Below, piece after piece: positions 27,274 through 36,413 of a DNA stretch of 64,000 nucleotides. Below the pieces are notes generated by a model. It searched no databases. It was not told the DNA's origin and saw only the letters and a program-made list of their open reading frames with translations. The translations under genes were made by a program, and so were the position numbers. The number at the start of each line of letters is the position of its first letter. Position 1 is the first letter of the stretch. Source of the stretch: Swaminathania salitolerans (GTDB taxonomy: Bacteria; Pseudomonadota; Alphaproteobacteria; Acetobacterales; Acetobacteraceae); the NCBI RefSeq assembly GCF_025994315.1, contig NZ_BAQE01000002.1; one strand, written 5' to 3'.

Positions 27274-27385
27274 GGAGCCTCGTGACTGGAGGTTGGGATC
27301 TGAAGGGCGGGATCCGGAGGGCGGGTGTCCGACGTCCGGTCCGGAACGGCAGGATAGCTGAGTGCGTGCGGCAGCGAAGCCGGGG

Positions 27386-28222
27386 TCAGGAGGTCTGCGG
27401 TCGTATCAGACGATGGCCGCCGCAGAAGACGGAAAAACGGTCCGGGCGCGCATTGCCGATCAGGGTCATGTCGGCGCGTTTTGCGATCTGGATGGCCCGG
27501 TCCGTCGGAGAGGAGATGGCGACGAGCGTTGCGATGCCGAATGTAAGCGCCTTCTCGACCATTTCGAAAGAACAGCGGCTGGTGAGCAGGCAGAACCCGC
27601 CCTCCGGATCGGCACGGGACATGCATAATATGCCGACGAGCTTGTCGAGCGCATTGTGACGCCCGACATCTTCGCGCACGAACTGGATCGATCCGTCGGC
27701 GCGTGCCCAGGCCGCCGCATGGACCATATGAACCTTCTGGTTCAGGATCTGCTGCTCCGGAAGCGCGGCCAGAGCCCGACGGATCGAGGCGATCGCAATC
27801 GGCGAGGCCGGGAGGGCGGCATGTGTCCCCCGGATATCCTCGAGCGAGGGAACGCCGCACACCCCGCAGCCGCTCCCTCCGGTCATCAGGCGCTGCCCCC
27901 TGCGGATGAGACGGCTGAAATCCTGTCCGGAGATCCGGATATGCGCCTGCCAGTCGCCGTCATGGCGCTCGATCTGACAGGCGAGCAGACCTTCGGGTGA
28001 GGTCACGATCTTTTCGGTCAGGACGAAACCCAGAACGAAGTCGTTCAGATCGAGCGGGGTCACCATCATCACGCCATAGACGTGAAACTCGTTGAAGATG
28101 AGCGTCAGGGGGATTTCCTCGGCGATGCCGAGTTCGAGGCGTTCCTGTCCGCCATCCGACCGGATCTGGATGGCGTGACGCAACACATGGGCGGAGGAGA
28201 GGCTGTCCGGTCTGCGCGTCAT
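27386..28222 (-). CDS. fdhD: Formate dehydrogenase accessory sulfurtransferase
   Basis: The 278-residue protein has the FdhD core: FTLTEK-like FVLTEKIV, the cysteine loop GGSGCGVCG (about residue 118), FVREDVGRHNALDKL and SFEMVEKAL. FdhD passes sulfur from IscS to the molybdenum cofactor to form the terminal sulfido ligand that formate-dehydrogenase-type enzymes need. Its ATG overlaps the stop of the molybdoenzyme gene (ATGA), so the two are coupled. Confidence 0.93.
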   Translation of the reverse strand: MTRRPDSLSSAHVLRHAIQIRSDGGQERLELGIAEEIPLTLIFNEFHVYGVMMVTPLDLNDFVLGFVLTEKIVTSPEGLLACQIERHDGDWQAHIRISGQDFSRLIRRGQRLMTGGSGCGVCGVPSLEDIRGTHAALPASPIAIASIRRALAALPEQQILNQKVHMVHAAAWARADGSIQFVREDVGRHNALDKLVGILCMSRADPEGGFCLLTSRCSFEMVEKALTFGIATLVAISSPTDRAIQIAKRADMTLIGNARPDRFSVFCGGHRLIRPQTS

Positions 28223-30498
28223 GATGCCCGGCGGGACGAGACGATCCGGACGGGTATCGATTTCGCGGCGGGGGTGCCGCTGATCTCGTCGAAATGGTTC
28301 AGTGGCAGGAGCGGGTTGAGCTCGGGGTAATAACCGGCAATCGCGCCGCGCGGCATGGGATAGGCAATGGCCACGAGATCCTCGACGCGTCGCGTCACCC
28401 CGTCGGTGGAAAGGGTTTCCAGTGTGACGATATCCTCCTGTACGATGTCCCGCGCCTCCATATCCGCATCGTTCATGAACACGACCATGCGCGTGTTGTA
28501 GATGCCGCGATAGCGATCGTTCATGCTGTAGATCGTCGTGTTGAACTGGTCGTGAGAGCGGATGGTGGAGAGACGCAGCATGGTCGGATCCTCGATGCGA
28601 TCATCCACGGCAAGCCCGGGAAAAAGCAGAAACCGGGCCTTGCCGCTCGGCGTGCGCCATACCCGGCGACGGGGCGGGATATCGAGATGAAAGCCGGTCG
28701 GATTGCGGATGCGCGCGTTGAAATCCGCATAGATCTCCGGATAGACCGCGGCGATCTTGTCCCTGATCAGGCCGTAATCCGTCTCGAAGAGCGACCAGGC
28801 GGTCTTGCTGTCGGGCAGGGTGGCACGCGCCATCCCGCAGACGATCGCAACCTCGGACCGCAGATCCGGGCTGGCGGGCTCGAGCACGCCGCGCGAGGCG
28901 GTCACGTTCGACATCGCATCCTCGATCGTCACGAACTGCTCGCCCGTCGCCTGACGATCGATTTCCGATCGCGCGATCACCGGCAGGATCAGCGCATCCC
29001 GACCGTGGACGATATGCCCCCGGTTGAGCTTGGTCGCGATGCCCACCGTGAGGTCCAGCTTGCGCATGGCTTCATAGGCGCGCGGCGTGTCCGGAATCGC
29101 ATGCACGAAATTGCCGCCCATTCCGATGAAGACCCTTGCCTCCCCGGCGAGCATCGCCTCGACCGATTCGACGGCATGATGACCGTGCGCACGGGGCGGT
29201 TCGAAACCGAAGACATCGCGCAGACGGTCCAGATAGATGTCGGTGGGTTTCTCGTCGATCCCGACGGTCCGGTCGCCCTGCACGTTCGAATGGCCGCGTA
29301 TCGGGGCGATTCCGGCGCCTTTCTTGCCGAAATTGCCGCGTAGCATGAGAAAGCCGGCCAGCATGCGGATCATCCGGGCGCCCTGCTGATGCTGGGTGAT
29401 CCCCATGCCGAAACACAGGATGGTGGCCCGGGATCGGGCATAGATATCCGCAGCCCGCAGGATCTGGTCCTTTTCGATCCCCGATATGCCGACGATCTCG
29501 TCCCAGTCCTGCTGGCAGATCTCCTCGCGAAAGGCGTCGAACCCTTCCGTATGCTGCGCGATGAAATCGTGATCGAGAACGGGATCGCCGCGCGCGTCAC
29601 GCTCGAACAGGGCTTTCATGACCCCCTTGAAGAAGGCGAGATCTCCGCCGATCCGGATATGGACGAATTCCGTGGCGATCGCGGTCGAGCCGCCCGTGCT
29701 CATCTGAACGGGGTCCTGCGGCTCGGTAAAGCGGATCAGCGCGCGCTCGGGCATGGGATTGACCACCACGATCGGCACGTTGCGCTTTCTCGCATGGGCC
29801 AGAAGGCCCATCATGCGCGGCGAATTGGTCCCGGTATTCTGCCCCACGATGAAGATGGCCTCGGCATGGTCGAAATCGTCCATGACGACCGTTCCCTTGC
29901 CGATTCCGATCGCAGCGGGCAGGCCGCGGCTGGTCGGCTCGTGGCACATATTGGAACAATCGGGGAAATTGTTCGTGCCGAATTCGCGCACGAAGACGGA
30001 ATAGAGAAACGCCGCCTCGTTCGAGGTGCGGCCGGAGGTATAGAACTCGGCCTGATCGGGAGAAGAGAGCGCACGGAGATGCTTTCCGATGAGCGCGTAG
30101 GCCTCCTCCCAGCTGCAGGGAACATAGTGATCGGTTCCGGCATCGTAGCGCATCGGCTCGGTCAGGCGTCCCTGTTCCTCAAGCCAGTAATCGCTCTGGG
30201 CCGAGAGATCGGTCACGCTGTGACGGGCGAAGAACGCCCGGGTGACCCGGCGCTTCGTCGCCTCGACGGCAAGTCCCTTGACGCCGTTCTCGCAGAATTC
30301 GATCTTCTTGTGATGAGTCGGGTCGGGAAAGGCGCAGCTCGGGCATTTGAAGCCGCCCGGCTGGTTCATGGCCAGCAAGGCGCGCGATCCCTTGCGGACG
30401 ACGCTCTGTTCGAGCAGGGCGCGGGCCGTGGCCTTGACCGCCCCCCATCCTCCGGCGGGATGGTGATAGGGTCGATAAACGGTCTCACGCTTGGTCAT
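28219..30498 (-). CDS. YdeP/FdhF-family molybdopterin oxidoreductase
   Basis: The 759-residue DMSO-reductase-family enzyme is of the YdeP (Fdh-alpha-like) type. The N-terminal FKCPSCAFPD and EFCENGVK cysteines are in the place of the cluster-binding motif. SNMCHEPTSRG supplies the probable Mo ligand Cys (about residue 188), and FIVGQNTGTNSP with VVNPMPERALIRF bind the cofactor. A C-terminal molydop-binding domain ends the protein. There is no Tat signal, so it is cytoplasmic. It heads an operon with fdhD. E. coli YdeP is linked to acid resistance; the substrate of the family is not settled, and formate is only a guess here. Confidence 0.9.
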   Translation of the reverse strand: MTKRETVYRPYHHPAGGWGAVKATARALLEQSVVRKGSRALLAMNQPGGFKCPSCAFPDPTHHKKIEFCENGVKGLAVEATKRRVTRAFFARHSVTDLSAQSDYWLEEQGRLTEPMRYDAGTDHYVPCSWEEAYALIGKHLRALSSPDQAEFYTSGRTSNEAAFLYSVFVREFGTNNFPDCSNMCHEPTSRGLPAAIGIGKGTVVMDDFDHAEAIFIVGQNTGTNSPRMMGLLAHARKRNVPIVVVNPMPERALIRFTEPQDPVQMSTGGSTAIATEFVHIRIGGDLAFFKGVMKALFERDARGDPVLDHDFIAQHTEGFDAFREEICQQDWDEIVGISGIEKDQILRAADIYARSRATILCFGMGITQHQQGARMIRMLAGFLMLRGNFGKKGAGIAPIRGHSNVQGDRTVGIDEKPTDIYLDRLRDVFGFEPPRAHGHHAVESVEAMLAGEARVFIGMGGNFVHAIPDTPRAYEAMRKLDLTVGIATKLNRGHIVHGRDALILPVIARSEIDRQATGEQFVTIEDAMSNVTASRGVLEPASPDLRSEVAIVCGMARATLPDSKTAWSLFETDYGLIRDKIAAVYPEIYADFNARIRNPTGFHLDIPPRRRVWRTPSGKARFLLFPGLAVDDRIEDPTMLRLSTIRSHDQFNTTIYSMNDRYRGIYNTRMVVFMNDADMEARDIVQEDIVTLETLSTDGVTRRVEDLVAIAYPMPRGAIAGYYPELNPLLPLNHFDEISGTPAAKSIPVRIVSSRRAS

Positions 30499-30641
30499 TG
30501 CGGGTCTCTCTGCTGCGCGTGTTTCCGCCGGAAACAGGGTGGTCGGAACAGGATCATTATACGCAACAAAGGTTTACGCGTCGGAACGCCTCCCTCATTT
30601 CTACGTGATGTTCATTTCGCGGGGCATGATCAGGGACCGGT

Positions 30642-32999
30642 TCAGAAGCTGCTCACAGCCGAGAAGAAGGCCCCCCTGCGGCGTCCGTACTGCGCCTGCG
30701 TGACCCCGACCCCGCTCCCGTCGCGGATCTGGTAACGATGGTCGAACAGATTGACCACATCGGCGCGCAGACGGATGGCGTGCCCGAAAGGAACATGGGT
30801 GAAGCTGTGCGCGTAGCCGATATTGAAGATCGCATAGGCAGGCTGTTTATCGAGATTGGCGAAGCCGCTTCGCAATCCGTATCCGTACAGGAAATCGAGA
30901 TAGGCCATATCGATCCTGTTGCTGTAGGAAATACCGGCAGAAGAGGTGAATTCCCCCTGGTGGTCGAGCTGGATGCCATGGTGGCGGATATAGGCGAGCT
31001 CGGCCGCCTCGAACTGGTACTGGGCAGAGTTGATGTCCTTCGCCCAGGTCTTCACGAAGGAAAAATTGCCGAATACGGACCAGCCGCCATGGCGCCATGA
31101 ATTGCCGATCTCGGCGCCATAGACCCTGCCCGTGCGGTAGCTGAACGGGGCGAGTATCACCGCGCGTCCGAACTGTCCGAGATCGCCCTGGTCCCTGGCC
31201 CATTTTCCGTAGGCGTCGATCGTGATCTGATAATCCTTCGTGATGTGCTGCAGGATACCGGCATCGACATAATTCGATTTCTCTACCCGTGTCGGCGTGT
31301 TCAGCATCGTCTCGGGAGCGTTGGTCGTTCCCGCGAATTTCGCGAGGGTCGCGTCGGAGATGTATTGCGGCGAGGGAGGGGCGAAGAACCGCGAATAGCC
31401 GAAATGGATCGTGGTCCCGGGGCGCGGTTTCCAGACCATGTTGGCCCTTGGGCTGAGCTGTCCCTCGCTATGGAAGGAGGACGCGAAACGATCGTAGCGA
31501 AGTCCGTAATTGAATGTCAGAGTCCGGGTGAGACGATATGCGTCCTGCAGGTACAATCCGGCCTCCACGGCCCAGTTTCCTCCCCGATCCACGATACGCA
31601 GCGGATCGATCCCGCTCTGCTCTCCCTCCTCGTCGACGGGAAAGGCCAGCGTATCCGTATCGAGGCGCTCCCTCGTGTATTGTGCGAGAAACCCGAACCG
31701 CAACACATGATGGGGCGCGATGTCGCAGGATGTGTCGAACTGGACGCCGCCCGTGGTGAAGTCGTTCACCTCGCGCTGGGAAATGCCCGAAAAGGCCAGA
31801 TCCCGGTCGGGATCGTTGCGATATCCGATCCGGCCATAGCGGAAGAAGGGCGATATCTGGAGATTCGTCCGCTCGGTGCTGCGCTGGTAGGAGAGAACCG
31901 CATAGTAGTTCTGCTCCGTCTGGCTGTCCTGAAGCAGGCGGGACTGGATCGTCGGATCGTCCGGGGCGATGGTCGAGGCGCGATAGAGGATCGGCAGGGC
32001 CGTCGTGGTCGGAAGCTGGAAATCGGCGTAGGATGCGCTCGTCAGAAAGCTCAGGCGGCTCTCGTCATCGAGCCGATAGGCCAGATAGCCGAAGGCCTTC
32101 TCCTGCTGTGTGAAATCATGGGTCGGACGGAAGGAATCGGTCGGGTTCTCGATGCCGATATCGTTGCGGTTGTAGGAGGCGGTGACGAAATAATCCCAGC
32201 GATCCTTTGATCCTCCGAGCTGCAGCGCGGGAAAGAAGGTATTGTAGCTGCCGCCATAGAGAGAGAGCTGGTTGTTTTTCAGTGTCTCGCCCGATTTCGT
32301 CGTGACATCCACGATCCCTGCCGTACGAAACCCGAACTGCGCCGGAAGCGTGCCCGTCAGCAGATTGACCGACTGTATGATCCGGCTGTCCAGCTCCTGC
32401 CCGAAACCGTTGAGCCCTTCCGGCAGGAGAACGCCGTTCACCCGGTAGGTCAGCCCGCCATGCTCTCCGCGCACATGAACCTCGCCATAGCTGTCCATGA
32501 CGACGCCGGGCAGACGCAGCAGGATCTGGCTGAACGCCGCGTTTTCTCCCGAGGGCGTTGCCTCGATCTGCCGCTGATCGATCCCGTAGGAGACCGCCCC
32601 CAGGCTGGGTGCGATCCGGCCCCGTACCTGATCGAGATGAGCCGTGACCCTGATTTCCTCCGTCCGGGGGGATGGCGCGCGCAGAACGCTGCGAGGGGGG
32701 ATGCCGTGAGGAGAATCCTCCTTGCGGTCGTGCTTAGGCTTGCCGGTCGGGTGATCGTCGCGATGCGTTGTCGCACCGGTTCCGTTTTCCGCACGGGAGC
32801 TTTCCGCACGGGAGCTTTCCGCACGGGAGTTTTCCACATGGGAGCTTTCCATACGGGGGCTTCCCGCCTGGACGATCGCTCCGGAGGATTCCGCCCAGGC
32901 GGGGGAAAGCCCGGATGTCAGAAGCATGAAGGCCGGAAAACCGCCCAGCACCGGCGCAAGAAAGATCCTTGCACGAGCATCTGCTTTAACAATGTTCAA
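30642..32999 (-). CDS. TonB-dependent outer-membrane receptor, probably manganese-linked
   Basis: The receptor has about 785 residues. A signal peptide (PAFMLLTSGLSPAWA) is followed by a Ser/Glu/Arg pentapeptide repeat, then a plug domain (SFSQILLRLPG-like, VHVRGEHGGLTYRVNGVLLP) and a 22-strand-type barrel ending in FFSAVSSF. TTG 32999 is proposed as the start because it gives a compact signal peptide and leaves the dyad at 33012-33025 in the untranslated leader; the frame is open back to 33062. Downstream of mntR and mntH on the same strand. Import of Mn(II) or a Mn complex through the outer membrane is inferred from the context and the dyad. Confidence 0.82.
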   Translation of the reverse strand: MNIVKADARARIFLAPVLGGFPAFMLLTSGLSPAWAESSGAIVQAGSPRMESSHVENSRAESSRAESSRAENGTGATTHRDDHPTGKPKHDRKEDSPHGIPPRSVLRAPSPRTEEIRVTAHLDQVRGRIAPSLGAVSYGIDQRQIEATPSGENAAFSQILLRLPGVVMDSYGEVHVRGEHGGLTYRVNGVLLPEGLNGFGQELDSRIIQSVNLLTGTLPAQFGFRTAGIVDVTTKSGETLKNNQLSLYGGSYNTFFPALQLGGSKDRWDYFVTASYNRNDIGIENPTDSFRPTHDFTQQEKAFGYLAYRLDDESRLSFLTSASYADFQLPTTTALPILYRASTIAPDDPTIQSRLLQDSQTEQNYYAVLSYQRSTERTNLQISPFFRYGRIGYRNDPDRDLAFSGISQREVNDFTTGGVQFDTSCDIAPHHVLRFGFLAQYTRERLDTDTLAFPVDEEGEQSGIDPLRIVDRGGNWAVEAGLYLQDAYRLTRTLTFNYGLRYDRFASSFHSEGQLSPRANMVWKPRPGTTIHFGYSRFFAPPSPQYISDATLAKFAGTTNAPETMLNTPTRVEKSNYVDAGILQHITKDYQITIDAYGKWARDQGDLGQFGRAVILAPFSYRTGRVYGAEIGNSWRHGGWSVFGNFSFVKTWAKDINSAQYQFEAAELAYIRHHGIQLDHQGEFTSSAGISYSNRIDMAYLDFLYGYGLRSGFANLDKQPAYAIFNIGYAHSFTHVPFGHAIRLRADVVNLFDHRYQIRDGSGVGVTQAQYGRRRGAFFSAVSSF
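32791..32865. repeat. 15-bp tandem repeat in the receptor gene, five copies
   Basis: GCACGGGAGCTTTCC occurs twice exactly, then as GCACGGGAGTTTTCC, ACATGGGAGCTTTCC and ATACGGGGGCTTCCC. On the coding strand this gives five-residue units of the AESSR/VENSR type just after the signal peptide. Length change by slippage would keep the frame. Confidence 0.9.
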
Positions 33000-33011
33000 A
33001 CGCTCACTCTG

Positions 33012-33025
33012 ATAGCAATTGCTAT
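33012..33025. promoter_or_regulatory. MntR-type operator in front of the TonB receptor
   Basis: ATAGCAATTGCTAT is a perfect 14-bp palindrome. It matches the core of the E. coli MntR box (ATAGC-N4-GCTAT). It sits in an AT-rich patch 13 bases upstream of the proposed TTG start and overlaps a likely -10 region (TAAATATAG). An mntR gene lies 2 kb upstream. This supports repression of the receptor by Mn-loaded MntR, though the family resemblance to E. coli MntR sites is inferred. Confidence 0.65.
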
Positions 33026-33111
33026 ATTTAGGGCTGGGCATGTTGCTTGAGCGTTTCCGCATGGTTTTCCGTTTTTCTTATGGCGGTGTGTCGGTGAGGG
33101 AAGGAGGAGGC

Positions 33112-34503
33112 CTACCCGGCGAGTGTATCGTAAAGCAGCTTGAAATTGAGCACGAGAATGATCCCGGCAACGCCCCAGGAGAGCGCCTGCACGCCGCGCC
33201 CGATCGTGAACCGGCCCATCTTCCGTCTGTCCGAGACGAACATCACGAGAGGAACGACTGCGAAGGGAAGTTGCAGGGAGAGCACGACCTGGCTGAGGAT
33301 AAGAAGGGCGCCGACACCGTGACTGCCGTAGAGCGCCGTCACGACCACGACCGGCACGATGGCGAGGCCGCGGGTGATGAGGCGTCTGGCCCAGTGCGGA
33401 ATGGTCAGATGGAGGAAACCCTCCATCACGATCTGGCCGGCCAGAGTGCCGGTGACGGTCGAGTTTGTGCCGGAGGCGAGCAGTGCCACGGCGAAGAGGG
33501 TCGAGGCGATACCGACACCGAGCGTAGGCGAAAGGAGGCGGTAGGCATCCTCGATCTCTGCCACGTCCTGATGGCCTGTGCCGTGAAAGGCCGCAGCCGA
33601 AACGATCAGGATCGCGGCATTGATGAACAAAGCGAGCATCAGGGCGATCGTGCTGTCGAGCACGGTCCAGCGAAGCGCCTCGCGCCTGCCGCCTTCCGTA
33701 CGCGGGTAGTCACGCGTCTGGACGATGGAGGAGTGCAGATAGAGATTATGCGGCATCACCGTCGCGCCTATGATGCCGATCGCGATATAGAGCATCGCAG
33801 GATGGGTCACGATGCCGGGATGGGGAATGAAGCCTTCGAGCACCGCCGCGACGGGCGGTGCTGCGATCGCGACCTGGACGGCGAAGCAGAGGGCGATGAT
33901 CGTCAGAAGGGCGATGATGAAGGCTTCGAGATACCGGAAGCCCCTGTTCATCAGGAAAAGGACGATGAACGCGTCGAAGGCCGAGATCAGCGCCCCGAAG
34001 ACGAGCGGTATGTGGAACAGGAGCTGAAGGGCGACGGCGGTGCCGATGACCTCGGCCAGATCGCAGGCGATGATCGCCAGTTCGCAGGTCAGCCAGAGCA
34101 GGATGGACACCGACGGGCGGAAATGATCCCGGCACGCCTGGGCCAGATCGCGGCCTGTGGCGATACCGAGACGCGCTGCGAGGGCCTGCAGGAGAATGGC
34201 CATGAGGTTCGAGATCATGATGACGGAGAGGAGCGTATAACCGAATTGCGCGCCTCCCTGGAGATCGGTCGCCCAGTTGCCCGGATCCATATAACCGACG
34301 GCCACCATGTAGCCCGGCCCGACGAAAGAGAGAAAGCGCTTCAGCCAGGTTGCGCCCTCGGGGGCGACACGAACCGAGGAAAACACCTCGGGCAGACTCT
34401 CGCTGCCGGGGCCTGTTTCGCGCATGAAGCGCCATGAGCGTTTCTGCCCGGCATCGTCCTCGGTGCGGGGGGGAAGATCGGGCGCGGTCGTACGGGCGGA
34501 CAT
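33112..34503 (-). CDS. mntH: Manganese transporter, Nramp family
   Basis: The 463-residue inner-membrane protein has 11 or so helices. The helix 1 metal site VGYMDPGNWATDL is near residue 72 and the helix 6 site ATVMPHNLYLHSS near 240, the two hallmarks of proton-coupled Mn(II)/Fe(II) importers. The 30-residue Arg/Pro/Asp-rich N-terminal tail is typical of soluble extensions. The gene lies between mntR and the TonB receptor on one strand. Control by MntR is likely; the leader holds a weak dyad. Confidence 0.95.
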   Translation of the reverse strand: MSARTTAPDLPPRTEDDAGQKRSWRFMRETGPGSESLPEVFSSVRVAPEGATWLKRFLSFVGPGYMVAVGYMDPGNWATDLQGGAQFGYTLLSVIMISNLMAILLQALAARLGIATGRDLAQACRDHFRPSVSILLWLTCELAIIACDLAEVIGTAVALQLLFHIPLVFGALISAFDAFIVLFLMNRGFRYLEAFIIALLTIIALCFAVQVAIAAPPVAAVLEGFIPHPGIVTHPAMLYIAIGIIGATVMPHNLYLHSSIVQTRDYPRTEGGRREALRWTVLDSTIALMLALFINAAILIVSAAAFHGTGHQDVAEIEDAYRLLSPTLGVGIASTLFAVALLASGTNSTVTGTLAGQIVMEGFLHLTIPHWARRLITRGLAIVPVVVVTALYGSHGVGALLILSQVVLSLQLPFAVVPLVMFVSDRRKMGRFTIGRGVQALSWGVAGIILVLNFKLLYDTLAG

Positions 34504-34533
34504 GGGGCGCTACTCAAACCTAAGGCTCGATAA

Positions 34534-34549
34534 TATGCAATATGCTATA
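34534..34549. promoter_or_regulatory. Weak dyad in the mntH leader
   Basis: On the minus strand the mntH leader reads ATAGCATATTGCATAT, 31 bases before the start. The first half is identical to the half-site of the palindrome before the TonB receptor, but the second half is imperfect. It is a possible second MntR site, overlapping a likely -10. Confidence 0.35.
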
Positions 34550-34653
34550 ACGAGTATGGAGGAAAATACCGGACCGGTAACGTCCTGTTGATGAAAGGGT
34601 TTGATATAAGAGGTTCGACGCGATGCGATGCGCTGACCCTGCGTCCGCGCGGT

Positions 34654-35130
34654 TCAGGGGTCCTGCGGGCCTGTCAGCAATCCGGCAAGGCCGGAGGACA
34701 AGGCCCGGTCGAACGCGGCGAGCGTCTCCGCGCTGACATAATGCTCGATCCCCTCGGCATCCACACGCACGGTGTCTTCGCTGATTCCGAGCGCGCGCAG
34801 GAAGGTCTCGACGATCCGATGGCGGTTTTTCGTCTCTTCCGCGATGCCCTGGCCCTTCGCCGTAAGGAAAACCCCGCGATAGGGCCGACGATGCACATAA
34901 CCTTCCCCGGCCAGGCGGGTCAGCATCTTCGCAACCGTGGGTTGCGATACCCCCAGCCTCATGGCGATATCGACCTGTCTGGCTTCGCGCCCCTCGGCGA
35001 TCAGATCGGCGATCAGCTCGACATAATCCTCGATCAGGGCGTTTCGCCTCGCGGCCCGGTTCAGCCGGAAGCCTTCGGACTGGGCATCCGCGTCCGGCAG
35101 CGCGATTTCGGGAATCTGCGCCGACGTCAT
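34654..35130 (-). CDS. mntR: DtxR-family manganese-responsive regulator
   Basis: The 158-residue protein has an N-terminal winged helix (VDIAMRLGVSQPTVAKMLTR) and a metal-binding dimerisation half (HRIVETFLRALGISEDTVRV, DAEGIEHYVS), as in MntR without the SH3 domain. It binds Mn(II) and represses uptake genes; mntH follows directly. Start ATG 35130 (MTSAQIPE) is preferred since GGAAGAAG lies 10 bases upstream; ATG 35166 gives 12 more residues with no ribosome site. The gap to mntH is 150 bases. Confidence 0.88.
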   Translation of the reverse strand: MTSAQIPEIALPDADAQSEGFRLNRAARRNALIEDYVELIADLIAEGREARQVDIAMRLGVSQPTVAKMLTRLAGEGYVHRRPYRGVFLTAKGQGIAEETKNRHRIVETFLRALGISEDTVRVDAEGIEHYVSAETLAAFDRALSSGLAGLLTGPQDP

Positions 35131-35284
35131 GGGGATTTTCTTCTTCCGTTCTTCGCTGCCGGTCATCGGATGTTCATCGCAGATAATGTCATGGATCTCA
35201 ACTTATTGTCTCGCGATTGTCTCACCCGGTCACGCCATGCGATGTCTTCCCCGCGGCATCGTGCCGGATACGGGGAGGAGACGG

Positions 35285-36244
35285 ATGGCCGAACTGGGCA
35301 GGATCGTCACAGAGATCGTGGAAGAATTGCGGCCGGCGGTCGAGCGGGGCAGGGTGGCCGATTATATCCCGCCTCTGGCGCGGGTCGATCCGCAGAAATT
35401 CGGCATCGCCGTCATCGATGCCAGCGGGGCGGCGCATCTCGCCGGGGATGCCGAGGAGGCGTTTTCGATACAGAGCCTCTCGAAAGTCTTCGGTCTGACC
35501 CTGGCGCTCAATCTCGAGGGCAGCGAGATCTGGCGACGCGTCCGTCAGGAACCTTCGGGGAGTGCGTTCAACTCGATCGTGCAGCTCGAAAGCGAGCAGG
35601 GCATTCCGCGCAACCCCTTCATCAATGCGGGGGCCATCGTCATCGCCGATATCCTCGTTTCCCGCTGGGGACGATACGCCGCGCGTCAGGCCTTGCTCGA
35701 TCTCGTCTCTCCTCTGGTCGGCACGCCCGGCGGGCTGGGCATCGACGAGGATATGGCGATGCAGGAGCGCGAGACGGGGTTTCGCAATGCCGCTCTGGCC
35801 AATTACATGCGGACCTTCGGCAATCTTCACAACCCGGTCGATGACACGCTCGACCTCTATTTCCACCAATGCGCTCTGACGATGTCATGTCGCCAGCTCG
35901 CCGAGATCGGCGGCTTTCTCATGAACGGGGGGACCGATCCGCGCTCGGGCCGGGTCGTGACATCGGTATCGAATGCCCGGACGATCATGGCGCTCATGAT
36001 GATGTGCGGGCATTACGACGGTTCTGGGGCGTTCGCCATCCGTGTCGGTCTGCCCGGAAAATCCGGCGTGGGAGGCGGCATTCTCGCGATCGCACCCGGT
36101 CTCGCCTCGATTGCGGTCTGGTCGCCGGGCCTCAATGCGCAGGGGAACTCGCTTCTCGGCACCCTCGCACTCGAAAGGCTGGTTCAGAAGACAGGCTGGT
36201 CGGTCTTCAATGCCTTTCCCCTCTCGGTCCAGAAGCCTGGCTGA
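35285..36244 (+). CDS. glsA: Glutaminase A
   Basis: The 319-residue serine-type glutaminase has FSIQSLSKVFGL (catalytic Ser and Lys, about residue 62), SIVQLESEQGIPRNPFINAG, a Tyr/Asn region (NYMRTFGN) and VGGGILAIAPG near the end. It hydrolyses glutamine to glutamate and ammonia, which also helps acid tolerance. GGGGAGGAG precedes ATG 35285. It stands divergent from mntR, 118 bases away beyond the shortened start. Confidence 0.95.
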   Translation: MAELGRIVTEIVEELRPAVERGRVADYIPPLARVDPQKFGIAVIDASGAAHLAGDAEEAFSIQSLSKVFGLTLALNLEGSEIWRRVRQEPSGSAFNSIVQLESEQGIPRNPFINAGAIVIADILVSRWGRYAARQALLDLVSPLVGTPGGLGIDEDMAMQERETGFRNAALANYMRTFGNLHNPVDDTLDLYFHQCALTMSCRQLAEIGGFLMNGGTDPRSGRVVTSVSNARTIMALMMMCGHYDGSGAFAIRVGLPGKSGVGGGILAIAPGLASIAVWSPGLNAQGNSLLGTLALERLVQKTGWSVFNAFPLSVQKPG

Positions 36245-36260
36245 GCGTGTCGGGCGAGAC

Positions 36261-36307
36261 CGGGGAGGGGCAGTGACGGAGGGCAGTAACGGGGAGGGGA
36301 GCAGTGA
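36261..36307. repeat. Imperfect G-rich direct repeat after glsA
   Basis: Three related units, CGGGGAGGGGCAGTGA, CGGAGGGCAGTAA and CGGGGAGGGGAGCAGTGAA, fill the start of the glsA-alsD gap. G-runs on one strand could form a quadruplex, but this is not established. Confidence 0.55.
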
Positions 36308-36413
36308 AGGGAACCCGCCGCGTCTCCCGCGTTTGATGTCTGGCTCCAGACGCCCGGTGCCCGGAGTCCGGCATCGCACGCAGGACCACTCACGACAGGA
36401 GATCACGAGGCGC

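Noticed and set aside
33019..34437. A 472-codon plus-strand frame opposite mntH
   Set aside because: Charged, repetitive composition and no family motif; mntH motifs are clear on the other strand.
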